Program-made: the position numbers and the translations under genes
NCBI GenBank assembly: GCA_029261355.1
Contig: JAJDBM010000052.1
Location: 106,039-170,038, forward strand
Length of the DNA: 64,000 bases
Direction of reading: 5' to 3'
From: Nitrospirales bacterium
GTDB taxonomy: Bacteria > Nitrospirota > Nitrospiria > Nitrospirales > UBA8639
In this document: piece by piece, positions 48,738 to 57,415 of the stretch
Numbering within the stretch: position 1 is the stretch's first letter
How the letters are laid out: each line of letters starts with the position of its first letter
The notes under the pieces: model-generated
Told to the model about the DNA's origin: nothing
The model's database searches: none
The model's input: only the letters and a program-made list of their open reading frames with translations

Positions 48738-49910
48738 TTATTGCTTCAATGCCAACTCAAGAATTTTGGCCGTTTTCTCTAAATAAATATCATAGCTAAA
48801 CTGCTTCTCAAATAATGCTCGTGCCCGATGGCCTCTCGCCATCGCGTCTGCTTCGTGCATGAGACTCTTGAGAATGCCTTCGGCAAAAGCCGCCTCATTT
48901 GTATCCGTTAAAAAAGCGACATGTTCATTTAACACTTGAGTATGCGTACTCAAATTCGTGGCAACAATTGGCTTTCCTGATTGCAAGTAGGCATAAATTT
49001 TTAATGGTGTATTAGTCCCTTTTATTCTGGGAGACACTAAAATATCAGCAGCTCGAATCGCACATGGGATTTCACTCGATGGTCGACTTCCAGTCAAGCA
49101 AAAGTAGGAAAGTAAACCTTCCACCTTAATCTGCGCCTGAACATCATCTACCTGCAGTGGTGTCCCCCCCATTAGGACAAACATCACATTAGGAATTTTC
49201 TCGACAACCGCTTTCGCACTACGAATTAACAAAGGAATACCTTGATAAGTTTCAAAGGTCCCGGTATACAAAATTATGCGACGTCCCTCTAACTGATAGG
49301 TTGTCCTGAACTGTTGGACATCCTCGTCAGGGACAGAATCAGGCGATCGCTCAATCGTCATGTTTTCAATCATTAAGTGTGGCGCATGAGGACACACATC
49401 CTTGACTTGCTCCTCTAATGCTGGGCAAATAGTAATGACCGCTTGGCTCGAGTTGATCGTGACCTTTTCAAGAAATGTAAAGAGCCAAATGAGCGGAGAA
49501 AATTTTGAATACTGAAAATTTCCCAACTGCTGGGGAAGTGAAGAATGCATATCATAGAGATGAGGAACTCGAAAAACTTTCGCGAAGAGAACACAGAAAA
49601 AGCTCGCCTCTTCATGAGAATGCAACAAATCATACCGTCGTCTCAGCAACAGGCTCAGAGTCTTCACTATCAAAAACATATCAAGAAACAACTTCTTCAC
49701 AGAGGGACCGATAGAAATTTTTTGAATAAATGGGATTGAGGGAATACGCCTAATCACCACGTCAGGAATCGCCACATCTTCGCCTATGTGATAGGTCACG
49801 AGATCAACTTCATGCCCTAACTTTGACAGCGCTTTCAATCGTCCCAGTACACTGAAAGGCGTTCCCCTTGGCTCAAAAAATGGTTGCGGTGCGACCATGA
49901 GAATTTTCAT
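48738..49910 (-). CDS. Glycosyltransferase family 4
   Basis: 390 residues. The N-terminus MKILMVAPQPFFEPRGTPFS and the following acceptor region are those of family-4 EPS glycosyltransferases. The C-terminal site is modified: the usual E-x7-E is replaced by SPRIKGTNTPLKIYAYLQSG, as in several lipid-linked sugar transferases. It is followed after two bases by asnB, and upstream is a 174-base gap to the deacetylase gene. The sugar donor is unknown. Confidence 0.85.
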   Translation of the reverse strand: MKILMVAPQPFFEPRGTPFSVLGRLKALSKLGHEVDLVTYHIGEDVAIPDVVIRRIPSIPFIQKISIGPSVKKLFLDMFLIVKTLSLLLRRRYDLLHSHEEASFFCVLFAKVFRVPHLYDMHSSLPQQLGNFQYSKFSPLIWLFTFLEKVTINSSQAVITICPALEEQVKDVCPHAPHLMIENMTIERSPDSVPDEDVQQFRTTYQLEGRRIILYTGTFETYQGIPLLIRSAKAVVEKIPNVMFVLMGGTPLQVDDVQAQIKVEGLLSYFCLTGSRPSSEIPCAIRAADILVSPRIKGTNTPLKIYAYLQSGKPIVATNLSTHTQVLNEHVAFLTDTNEAAFAEGILKSLMHEADAMARGHRARALFEKQFSYDIYLEKTAKILELALKQ

Positions 49911-50084
49911 AACTCTTCATCACTTACAGACATGACTAAAATCGTGACCATGGATAATGGGCCGTTCAATGTAGGCCATGTAAGATCAATAGCCTTCACC
50001 GTCGTTGGTTCAGCCACATGATGTTATACGAATGTTCAGCGAATAACTCACCGAAACGGTGAGGATGAGCAGCGGCTCGAGACA

Positions 50085-50981
50085 CTAAGAAGAGATGTGC
50101 TCCAAACCAGCTGGCGTATCGGCAACCTCTTGCATCCCCTCCGTCATGTTCACATCGAGATGTGGGAGTAACTCTCGAATGGGAACAAATGGGAAATCAT
50201 GAAGTAGTTGAGATAATCGGGCTTGGGTTTTATGAAGGTTGTTATAATGTCGAAACCTGGAGAGCATCGACCCCTTCATTCTTGGTTGGTCTGGATCAAC
50301 CTCCCAAGGATGAAGATACATCACAAGGGGCTGACCGTTTCCTTCGACCTTCTTGAGCAACCAACGAAGCACCGGGTAAGGAAACAAACGAAAGTACCCA
50401 CCACCACCAACAGGGATCCGCATCCAACCAACATCGCAGGTTGATGGGGGGACCTCCCAAATGATACCGGCAGTGGTATCTAATGAATGAATTAAAGGAT
50501 TCGCATCGGGAATTCCATAGGAATCATGGACGGCTGGAACAATACTAGAATCATACAGGAACCCTTCCTCAACTAATATCGGCAGTGCCCATATCGTCTC
50601 TTTGGTAATAGAAAATGTCGGGGCACGGTAGCCAAGGACTGGCTGACCCGTGAGGTCTTCCAGAATTCCCTTCGCACGTCTGACATCATCCCGAAACTTA
50701 GGAGGACTCTGAACGGAAATGAGTTCATGTGAATAACCATGACAAGCAATTTCATGCCCAGCATTGGCAATATGCTTCACCATGTCCCCATGTCGCTCGG
50801 CCACCCATCCGAGAATAAACATCGTGGCCTTCACATTGACTGAATCAAGGAGGGTTAGAATGGTCTCAGTGCTTTTTTCCACTCGACTCTGCAGCACATC
50901 CCAATGACGACGGCGTGCCGAACAGTCAAAAGCCGCAACTTGAAAATGCTCTTCGATGTCAAAACTAATACAATGCTTCAC
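50085..50981 (-). CDS. XrtA-system polysaccharide deacetylase (DUF3473 type)
   Basis: 298 residues from a GTG with GGAG eight bases upstream. The protein starts with ISFDIEEHFQV (motif 1, metal and base residues), has HGYSHELIS (motif 2), YRAPTFSIT (motif 3) and the C-terminal LHPWEVDPDQPR signature of the family, which matches the TIGR03006 group of XrtA/PEP-CTERM loci. It lacks a clear signal peptide. It would remove acetyl groups from the polymer or its precursor. Its presence next to the initiating transferase is typical of XrtA EPS loci. Confidence 0.93.
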   Translation of the reverse strand: MKHCISFDIEEHFQVAAFDCSARRRHWDVLQSRVEKSTETILTLLDSVNVKATMFILGWVAERHGDMVKHIANAGHEIACHGYSHELISVQSPPKFRDDVRRAKGILEDLTGQPVLGYRAPTFSITKETIWALPILVEEGFLYDSSIVPAVHDSYGIPDANPLIHSLDTTAGIIWEVPPSTCDVGWMRIPVGGGGYFRLFPYPVLRWLLKKVEGNGQPLVMYLHPWEVDPDQPRMKGSMLSRFRHYNNLHKTQARLSQLLHDFPFVPIRELLPHLDVNMTEGMQEVADTPAGLEHISS

Positions 50982-51004
50982 TGGTTACGCTCCACAATAT
51001 TGGG

Positions 51005-52063
51005 TTATCGAGCCCCAGTTCCGAGCAATACCACATGAAAGGTTCGAAGCAAAATTCGAATATCCAACCATAGTGATAGATTCTTCACGTAATAGAGATC
51101 ATATTGAAGCTTCATATGAGAGTCTTCAAGGGACGCAGCATACTGAAAACAAGTCTGAGCCCATCCAGTAATCCCTGGACGCACCGTATGCCGGAGATCA
51201 TAAAACGGAATAAGCGTCTGGAGTTCCTCAACAAAATGGGGTCGCTCTGGCCTTGGACCGACCAAACTCATTTCCCCCTTAAGCACATTAATGAATTGTG
51301 GCAATTCATCTAATCGAAGTCTTCGCAACCAATACCCTACTTTAGTCACACGATCATCTGAAACAGCAGCCCACTTAACACCATCTGCCTCCGCATTCTG
51401 TCGCATTGATCGAAACTTTCGAAGAACATAGGGATAGCCGTGAAGTCCAACACGAGTTTGTCGATAGAAGACTGAACCAGGAGAGTCCAATTTAATCAAG
51501 ATGGCAATAACAACAAGAAGAGGAGCAAGAAGAAACAGCCCAAGTAAGGCACCAAAAACATCAACCAACCGTTTCAAGACCATGACCACAGGTTTACGGC
51601 GAAAACCCTGGGAAAAAATTAAAAAGCTTGGTTTGAGCTCGTCAATCGATAATCGCCCACATTCGGCCTCATACATTCGGTGACCATCAACAACCTCAAT
51701 GCCCAAGGATTTAATATCTAAAAGCGCCTCCAAGGGCATGGTCCCTCGACGATCTTCAAAACAGACGGCGATTGTTTGGACCCGATAGTTCTCAGTTAAC
51801 TCAAATAACTGATCGATCGTTCCAATAACGGTAGGATTCACTGATGGAATCCCTACACATGCACGATCCTTCGATAACAGCCCGACGACCTCAAATCGAT
51901 TTCGCCCATTCGTCACTAACACTCGAGCTAAATTACTCGCTAACCCACCATCGCCAAGGATGATGACTCGCTTCCGAAGACCAAAAAATTCAAAAAGCCG
52001 CTCAGTCAGTCCACCCTGCCCTGACATATCCTGTGTCAGATCACCAAGATGAGAACCAATCAT
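51005..52063 (-). CDS. Initiating undecaprenyl-phosphate sugar phosphotransferase, XrtA-associated (TIGR03013-like), N-terminally short
   Basis: 352 residues. The C-terminal bacterial sugar-transferase domain is complete: one membrane segment (about residues 165-190), DSPGSVFYRQTRVG, LRKFRSM, LRRLRLDELPQFINVLKGEMSLVGPRPERP and FYDLRHTVRPGITGWAQ. Before it comes a CoA-binding-like domain (about 30-140). The usual group of membrane helices at the start is missing; related enzymes are about 100 residues longer. The start overlaps the preceding stop as ATGA (52060-52063). It transfers the first sugar phosphate to undecaprenyl phosphate. No ORF for the missing part lies upstream, since that space belongs to the co-polymerase gene. 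Confidence 0.88.
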   Translation of the reverse strand: MIGSHLGDLTQDMSGQGGLTERLFEFFGLRKRVIILGDGGLASNLARVLVTNGRNRFEVVGLLSKDRACVGIPSVNPTVIGTIDQLFELTENYRVQTIAVCFEDRRGTMPLEALLDIKSLGIEVVDGHRMYEAECGRLSIDELKPSFLIFSQGFRRKPVVMVLKRLVDVFGALLGLFLLAPLLVVIAILIKLDSPGSVFYRQTRVGLHGYPYVLRKFRSMRQNAEADGVKWAAVSDDRVTKVGYWLRRLRLDELPQFINVLKGEMSLVGPRPERPHFVEELQTLIPFYDLRHTVRPGITGWAQTCFQYAASLEDSHMKLQYDLYYVKNLSLWLDIRILLRTFHVVLLGTGAR

Positions 52064-54456
52064 CCCTGCTCACCAATAGCATATGGAACCTCATATCCCT
52101 GTCGTACATAATAGGGCATCCCTTCAGCCCAGGCATCTGTCAAGATAATGCGAGATTGAGCTGTCGTTTTTAGCATTTCTCTTGCTTTCAACGCGACATC
52201 TTTAGGTGTACTTCCAGACCGCACGACAAAGAGTAATATCTCAGCCATCCCGGTTAGCACATTGATATCTGCTAATGGCAGAACCGGAGGAGTATCTAAG
52301 AGAATATATCGAAACCGAGGCTTCACACTCGTAATCACGCTCGCCAATTGAGGGAACTTGGCAAGTGGAATAGGATTCATATCAATATTCCCAACAGGGA
52401 GAATCCAGAGGGGATCATTATCCATTTGATGCATGCAGGCTTCCAACGGCTCATCGCCCTGGAGATATTCCGCAAGACCAGGTTCATCAGATGAGAGGGA
52501 CATTACATCATGTAATGCAGGACACTTGAAATCACAATCAATCACCAAGGTTGGCTCATCGAGATCATGGGCCAAAGTATAAGCAAGATTGGCAACCGTT
52601 GAGGTTTTTCCTTCGGCTTTCATCGCACTCGTCACCAGAACAACCGTACAGTCTTCATTCGTATGCAAGAGATTTAGACGCGTGGCCGCCACCCGATATT
52701 GTTCGGCGACAATGGATCCAGGCCTCCATTTCGCGACAAGACCTAACTCCCTTGGTATGCCATTTTTTGTATGAGACTTCGATTTACCATTGGTAGCCTT
52801 CACCGAAACCCCCGAAGTCACATAACTCGTCTTGCCATTACTCTTTCCATTATGCCCATTGCCGATTGCAGTGGACTCATGGGTTAAACTTTTAAAGGAC
52901 TTTCCATAAGCAATCTGAAAACTAGGAATCGTCGCCAGAATTGGCAGGCCAATAGAAATTTCGGCATCCTCAGACCGACGAAATGTTGGCTTCCACTGCT
53001 CTAGAGCAAACGCAAGCCCATACCCAAATGCTCCTCCAAACACTAACCCAGCAATAACAATAAGGTACCGTGGCGGACCTACTGGCATCGTCGGGAGATT
53101 GGCCGGATCTAAGACTCTAAATCGTTCGGCCTTCTGTCGTTTTTCTAAATTTTCTGATATTCGTGAATTCAGTTGTTTTTCATGCAACCGCTGATAGTTC
53201 TCCTGCATATTGGAATAGTCACGCTCTAAAATGAGCAACTCTTGCTCACGCGTTGGCGTCGCATCTATTTTCCGTTGATAGGACTTCATCCGAGAATTAA
53301 CCCGCTGCCGTCGATTCTTTAATGTGGTAATCTGCGCTTTAACCTCAGTCAACGTGTTCGTTAATTCTTGGAGGTATGGATCAAAACTTGTGGACGATGC
53401 GGTAGACAAACCAAGCAAGTCTTCACCCGTAAACTCTTCGCCTGTTCCACCTTCCCCAAGTTCATCAGCAGCAGCCTGATTCTTAGCAATTTGCTCTTCG
53501 ACATGTATGATGTGGTTTTTTAAGGTAATGACATCAGGATACGATTCCGTATATTCCACCAACATATTGGCTAAATCATCTTTCAATTTTGATAAGTGCC
53601 TGACCATTGGATTAGCAGGAGGACCAGAATCTTCAATCTGTCCATCAAAACCTGGCAATTCAGACAGGGCCCCCGCCATCGATTCATAATCATGGATTGA
53701 TTTTTGAATAAGTTCGACTCGTGCACTCATACTATTTAACGATTCTTGGATAGAAGCCTTTTCCTCTTGTAACCGATCGAGACTACGGAGGTTGGAATCC
53801 ATCTGACCCGGAAGTTCTCCTAAATTTTGCAATCGATATTCGCTGAGAACTTTTTCCTTGGCATCTAATTCTTTTCTTGCAATAGCCAATTCTTGTTCCA
53901 AAAATTCTGAAGCACCCTCGACAAATTGTTCTCGAATTTTCAAATTCTCATCAATGTATTGAGATGCAATTTTCGCTGTCACCTTCATGGCCGTCATGGG
54001 ATCTGAATGAGAAAAAGAAATAGTAAAAGACTCCAAGCGCCCCCCACTTCCTTTGGTTTTCAATTCTACGTTCTTTTTCATTCCAGCGATCACCGGATCA
54101 TACCCCCTGGCCTTGATCGACTCAGGGTAGAGATTTAATTCTTCAATGACCCGCTGAAGACTCGTGCGACTCAACACCTGCTGCGTGATGGTCGACACAC
54201 GTTCGGCCACTCGATCCGTAACCATGGCACGAACAAAATTTTCTGGGATTTTCTGGTGTTCAACGAGGATGACCGTACTCGAACGATAAATCTCTGGCTT
54301 AAACCACGCATAAACCCCAGCAGAAATGACGCTGATCAACATAATGCTAATAATCAGCCATTTCCGACGAACCGCAATATCCCAAAGCTCTTGAACATAG
54401 GATTGGATCATGAGGCTGCTATCGCCACTTACCTGTTTAATGTTTTCTGTTTCCAT
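52060..54456 (-). CDS. Polysaccharide co-polymerase fused to BY-type tyrosine kinase (GumC/Wzc-like)
   Basis: 798 residues. Membrane segments at about 31-51 and 470-490 enclose a periplasmic Wzz-type domain with long coiled-coil stretches (about 170-430). The C-terminal kinase has Walker A AEGKTSTVANLA, Walker A' LVIDCDFKCP and Walker B YILLDTPP, and ends in a short Tyr cluster (MPYYVRQGYEVPYAIG). It controls chain length, with autophosphorylation of the Tyr cluster as the switch. In many XrtA loci the two parts are separate genes, so the fusion is a variant. The gene is coupled to the transferase by an ATGA overlap. Confidence 0.92.
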   Translation of the reverse strand: METENIKQVSGDSSLMIQSYVQELWDIAVRRKWLIISIMLISVISAGVYAWFKPEIYRSSTVILVEHQKIPENFVRAMVTDRVAERVSTITQQVLSRTSLQRVIEELNLYPESIKARGYDPVIAGMKKNVELKTKGSGGRLESFTISFSHSDPMTAMKVTAKIASQYIDENLKIREQFVEGASEFLEQELAIARKELDAKEKVLSEYRLQNLGELPGQMDSNLRSLDRLQEEKASIQESLNSMSARVELIQKSIHDYESMAGALSELPGFDGQIEDSGPPANPMVRHLSKLKDDLANMLVEYTESYPDVITLKNHIIHVEEQIAKNQAAADELGEGGTGEEFTGEDLLGLSTASSTSFDPYLQELTNTLTEVKAQITTLKNRRQRVNSRMKSYQRKIDATPTREQELLILERDYSNMQENYQRLHEKQLNSRISENLEKRQKAERFRVLDPANLPTMPVGPPRYLIVIAGLVFGGAFGYGLAFALEQWKPTFRRSEDAEISIGLPILATIPSFQIAYGKSFKSLTHESTAIGNGHNGKSNGKTSYVTSGVSVKATNGKSKSHTKNGIPRELGLVAKWRPGSIVAEQYRVAATRLNLLHTNEDCTVVLVTSAMKAEGKTSTVANLAYTLAHDLDEPTLVIDCDFKCPALHDVMSLSSDEPGLAEYLQGDEPLEACMHQMDNDPLWILPVGNIDMNPIPLAKFPQLASVITSVKPRFRYILLDTPPVLPLADINVLTGMAEILLFVVRSGSTPKDVALKAREMLKTTAQSRIILTDAWAEGMPYYVRQGYEVPYAIGEQG

Positions 54457-54582
54457 AATGATTCGAGGCAGCTGCCTCCCTAAAGTTTCTTACAAGTAGT
54501 TCCAGGCACTACTCATAAATTTGTATGAGATCTATATATAAATGAGAGTATATGAATCATGATCCACGAACCTGTGCCAAGA

Positions 54583-55197
54583 TTACGGAACGACAATAGT
54601 ATCACCGGATTGCAAGGTGACATTGTAGGCAGCCCCATCATCGGAAATAAGGTCATCATATCGAATCGGAATCCGCAACTCCTTGATTTTACCTTCAGCA
54701 TTCAGCACATTTCTGATGATACGAATATCATTTTGGCCAGCAAACTGAGTAAACCCGCCAGCAAGGGAAATAGCCTGTAAAATCGTTGTGTATGACTTCA
54801 TCTGTAATTTTCCTGGCGAATTCACTTCTCCCACAACAAACACATAATAACTATTCACAGCAACAACATTGACTGATACCGCAGGATTCTCCTTAAAAGC
54901 CTTGTAGCGTTCTTCAATTTCTTCGGCAAGTTGGTCGGCAGTCAATCCCGTTGTCGGAACGTCCCCAATCAAGGGCAGCGAGACTTTCCCATCTGGGCGA
55001 ATCACCACTGTTTTAGAGAGGTCCTGATTCTTCCAGACCACGACCTCTAATTCATCCTCAGGTCCCAGCAAAAACCCTTCTTCAGGAGGGCCAGGTGGAA
55101 CAATGACATCAGGTCTCGGGCACCCCAGCATGAGACTAGAGATAAGAAGAATGAGAAAAGGATATAAGAAAGACTTGAATCCAGTGGTCATGAACAT
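54583..55197 (-). CDS. Polysaccharide export lipoprotein (short Wza/OPX type)
   Basis: 204 residues. Lipobox LMLGC gives a diacylated Cys near residue 26. A Poly_export domain (GPEDELEVVVWKNQDLSKTVVIRPDGKVSLPLIGDV) is followed by one SLBB-type unit (YYVFVVGEVNSPGKL... ILQAISLAGGFTQFAGQNDI). It lacks the C-terminal helix of E. coli Wza, so it should need another outer-membrane channel, such as the beta-barrel at 18873. An ATG two codons later has the better ribosome site (GGTGA). It follows its paralogue by 38 bases. Confidence 0.92.
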   Translation of the reverse strand: MFMTTGFKSFLYPFLILLISSLMLGCPRPDVIVPPGPPEEGFLLGPEDELEVVVWKNQDLSKTVVIRPDGKVSLPLIGDVPTTGLTADQLAEEIEERYKAFKENPAVSVNVVAVNSYYVFVVGEVNSPGKLQMKSYTTILQAISLAGGFTQFAGQNDIRIIRNVLNAEGKIKELRIPIRYDDLISDDGAAYNVTLQSGDTIVVP

Positions 55198-55235
55198 TCA
55201 CCGCCTATTCAGAGTAGTTTGCATGTATACGCAGA

Positions 55236-55877
55236 TTAAGGTAACAACACCATCGTTTCCGAAGGTACAACAATCGTATCGCCAGGCTTGACGACAATAT
55301 TATCTGCACCGCGAAGAATAATGTCGTCATAATTCACGATCATTTTACTTTCTCGATCGCCGTTCAATCCAATTCGAAAAATGACAATTCGGCTTCTCAC
55401 GGCATCAGGCATTAATCCTCCAGCAAGGGTAATAGCCTGAATCAACGAGGTACGACTGAGAAGAGGCAACTTGCCGCTCTTATTAATAGCACCCTGCACA
55501 AAATAGTAATAACTATTGACGGCTTTCACGACAATAGCGATCGTTGGACTTTCCTTATAGGCACTGAGCTTTTGAGTAATCTCCTCTTTCAGTTCCTGAG
55601 TGGTTCGTCCAACAGCTTTCACATCACCGATCAAAGGTAATGTAATTCGCCCGTCTGGCCTAACAAATACTTCACGAGATAAATCGGTGTTTTTCCAGAC
55701 ACTAATTTCCAAAACATCCTCGGGGCCAATGATATATTCTTCGGTCACAATCAAAGCCGTTTTCTCCGCACGACTTTCTGCCTCAGATGCGTCTTGAGCA
55801 TAGACTGAACCTGCCCCAAGACACATGCCAAGGACCAACACCAATGGCACCAAACTTCCCTGTCTTTGTACCTTCAT
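55236..55877 (-). CDS. Polysaccharide export protein (short Wza/OPX type), paralogue
   Basis: 213 residues; AGGTGA lies five bases before the ATG. The signal peptide ends near SVYA-QDAS and has no lipobox Cys. The Poly_export domain (GPEDVLEISVWKNTDLSREVFVRPDGRITLPLIGDV) and the SLBB-type unit match its neighbour closely, so the pair arose by duplication. One is a lipoprotein and one is not, which suggests different positions in the export channel. This is the first gene of the export operon; the sigma-54-like promoter at 56211 would serve it. Confidence 0.92.
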   Translation of the reverse strand: MKVQRQGSLVPLVLVLGMCLGAGSVYAQDASEAESRAEKTALIVTEEYIIGPEDVLEISVWKNTDLSREVFVRPDGRITLPLIGDVKAVGRTTQELKEEITQKLSAYKESPTIAIVVKAVNSYYYFVQGAINKSGKLPLLSRTSLIQAITLAGGLMPDAVRSRIVIFRIGLNGDRESKMIVNYDDIILRGADNIVVKPGDTIVVPSETMVLLP

Positions 55878-56579
55878 GAAATCACCTCGTCCCTTGTAGA
55901 AAACACATAGAGCAATTTGAATAAATTAACTATTGGGTAGACATTTTTATGACAGAAATAATAACCAAGCGATTAATTGCTTCATAAACCGAGGGATCCA
56001 ACTGACCATAAACACCAGATACACACTGATGGTTCGCTAAGAAAAGTGCCTTACAACAGAAACGCAACACATGAATAAGGACCAGACCCTGACAAGGGGA
56101 TGGATAAAATTGGCCCTATACTGGAACTCGCCGAATGTTCTGCCCTTCATCACCAATGCCCCGTAGCATTTCTCTACCAGGTGTTGCACTGATTGCGCAT
56201 GAGTGTAAAATGCAATTTCAATGCCACCACACACATCAAACCCAAGATTAGAATCGCAAATTAAAAGCCTGCTCTCTCAAGACAAGATACCTAGACTTGC
56301 GACTCTTAAAAGATATACTTGGGGTCGATTTTCATTTCATCGGTTACATAGGTAGGTATTCTTTAATGATCATCAAAAATTAGAGGAAAAAACATTGATG
56401 CTGTGGCTAAACATCCTAAACCTGCGACTCAATCTAGATGCCATGGCCTCCTAGAATTGAGAAAAAGACCTTACCGAGAATTCAAATTCCCTTAGAAAGA
56501 GCTGAATTTCTCATAAGTTTGATGAGTATGACGTAGCTCGCCCACTCCAATGCAGCGTTAAGGGGTACCGCAAACAAGA
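55878..56579. other. Intergenic region upstream of the export operon
   Basis: 702 bases between the export operon and the tRNA gene. No credible ORF. It holds the sigma-54 promoter candidate at 56211-56228, which would leave a leader of about 320 bases before the ATG at 55877. I found no recognisable riboswitch. Confidence 0.5.
56211..56228 (-). promoter_or_regulatory. Candidate sigma-54 promoter of the EPS export operon
   Basis: On the minus strand the element reads TGGCATTGAAATTGCA. It matches eleven of the thirteen defined positions of TGGCACGRNNNTTGCW, with the invariant GG and GC at the correct spacing. Transcription would start about 56200 towards the export genes. XrtA EPS loci are known to be controlled by the PrsK/PrsR sigma-54 system, which fits. 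Confidence 0.65.
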
Positions 56580-56656
56580 TGGTGCCCCCGAGACGATTTG
56601 AACGTCCGACCTCCGGTTTAGGAAACCGCTGCTCTATCCACCTGAGCTACGGGGGC
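56580..56656 (-). tRNA. tRNA-Arg (anticodon CCT)
   Basis: The minus strand folds as a complete tRNA: acceptor GCCCCCG with CGGGGGC, D-arm GCTC/GAGC, anticodon loop TTCCTAA (anticodon CCT, reading AGG), T-arm GGACG-TTCAAAT-CGTCT, discriminator A and an encoded CCA (56580-56582). The top pair of the anticodon stem is a G-G mismatch. Such tRNA-Arg genes are common integration sites, but I see no integrase here. Confidence 0.95.
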
Positions 56657-56985
56657 AACAATGGAGACCTAAGAAGAGTAGCAACTTAATGAACTTACTA
56701 GTCTACAAGAATTCATAAATTCAAACAAGGAAATCTGCCAAATTCACAAGATACTCTCTCTAAAAAAGACACAGACGTCTCAGTCCTGCAATACGTGAAA
56801 CAGAAAAGCTGGTCCTCGTTCCTAGAAAAAACAATCGTTGTGCGCCAGGCTCAATTGCATAACCACCACATCTGTGTCCTTCTGAACACGTCAAGGTAGT
56901 GGACACATACCAAATTACGCTTAAGCTAATCACCTTATTTATAAGCACTCAACAGGAACCCGTTGCAGTCCCCTCTCATTTATAC

Positions 56986-57001
56986 AGGCAAGGCGATTGC
57001 C
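56986..57001 (+). promoter_or_regulatory. Candidate sigma-54 promoter for the TPR lipoprotein gene
   Basis: AGGCAAGGCGATTGCC matches ten of the thirteen defined positions of TGGCACGRNNNTTGCW, with GG (56987-56988) and GC (56999-57000) correctly spaced. Transcription would start near 57012, about 400 bases before the likely ATG, so the support is moderate. Confidence 0.35.
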
Positions 57002-57165
57002 CCAGGCCATAAATGGCAAATACCACCAAACAAGGCACAACACACCCTGCAAAACAATTATTATGCACAAACACTAAGTGATCACCCTCAAATGCTTCTC
57101 CATGGAAATCGCCTGAGTCGCTCCATGTCTCTTTCGAAACCAAAAACGCCCTAAGGTTTAATCAC

Positions 57166-57203
57166 TTAGGCCAGCTGACGAAAGAATGGACTGGCTGGCC
57201 TAA
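57166..57203. repeat. Inverted repeat with 10-bp arms
   Basis: TTAGGCCAGC at 57166-57175 is repeated inverted at 57194-57203 with 18 bases between. There is no T-tract on either side, so it is not an ordinary terminator; it could be a leader structure or a protein site upstream of the TPR gene. Confidence 0.5.
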
Positions 57204-57415
57204 ACGGGTTGAACCATCACCCATCTATTCCCTGATCATCGCACCGCCATAGCATTCAACGGACTAGACCTCAGCAAGCATTTTCATCTACAACCAGTTC
57301 TGCCTCTAAGATTACTTTCCCAATCGAACTGACAACCAGGAAATCAGTAGAGTACAATCGCGTGGTGGTGCATGATATTTTCGATACGTTCAGCATAAGG
57401 ACTGGCTACAAAGAA

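Larger units (their letters stand above)
56657..57415. other. Intergenic region between tRNA and TPR lipoprotein gene
   Basis: About 760 bases. Short frames at 56760-56948 and 56963-57154 have no ribosome site or recognisable product. The region holds a weak plus-strand sigma-54 candidate at 56986-57001 and an inverted repeat at 57166-57203. Confidence 0.45.

Noticed and set aside
50047..50063. Short palindrome CTCACCG-AAA-CGGTGAG
   Set aside because: Seven-bp stem without T-tract, 22 bases after the deacetylase stop; too weak to call a terminator.
56580..56656. tRNA-Arg as attachment site of an integrated element
   Set aside because: No integrase gene and no second copy of the tRNA 3' end noticed in the window.
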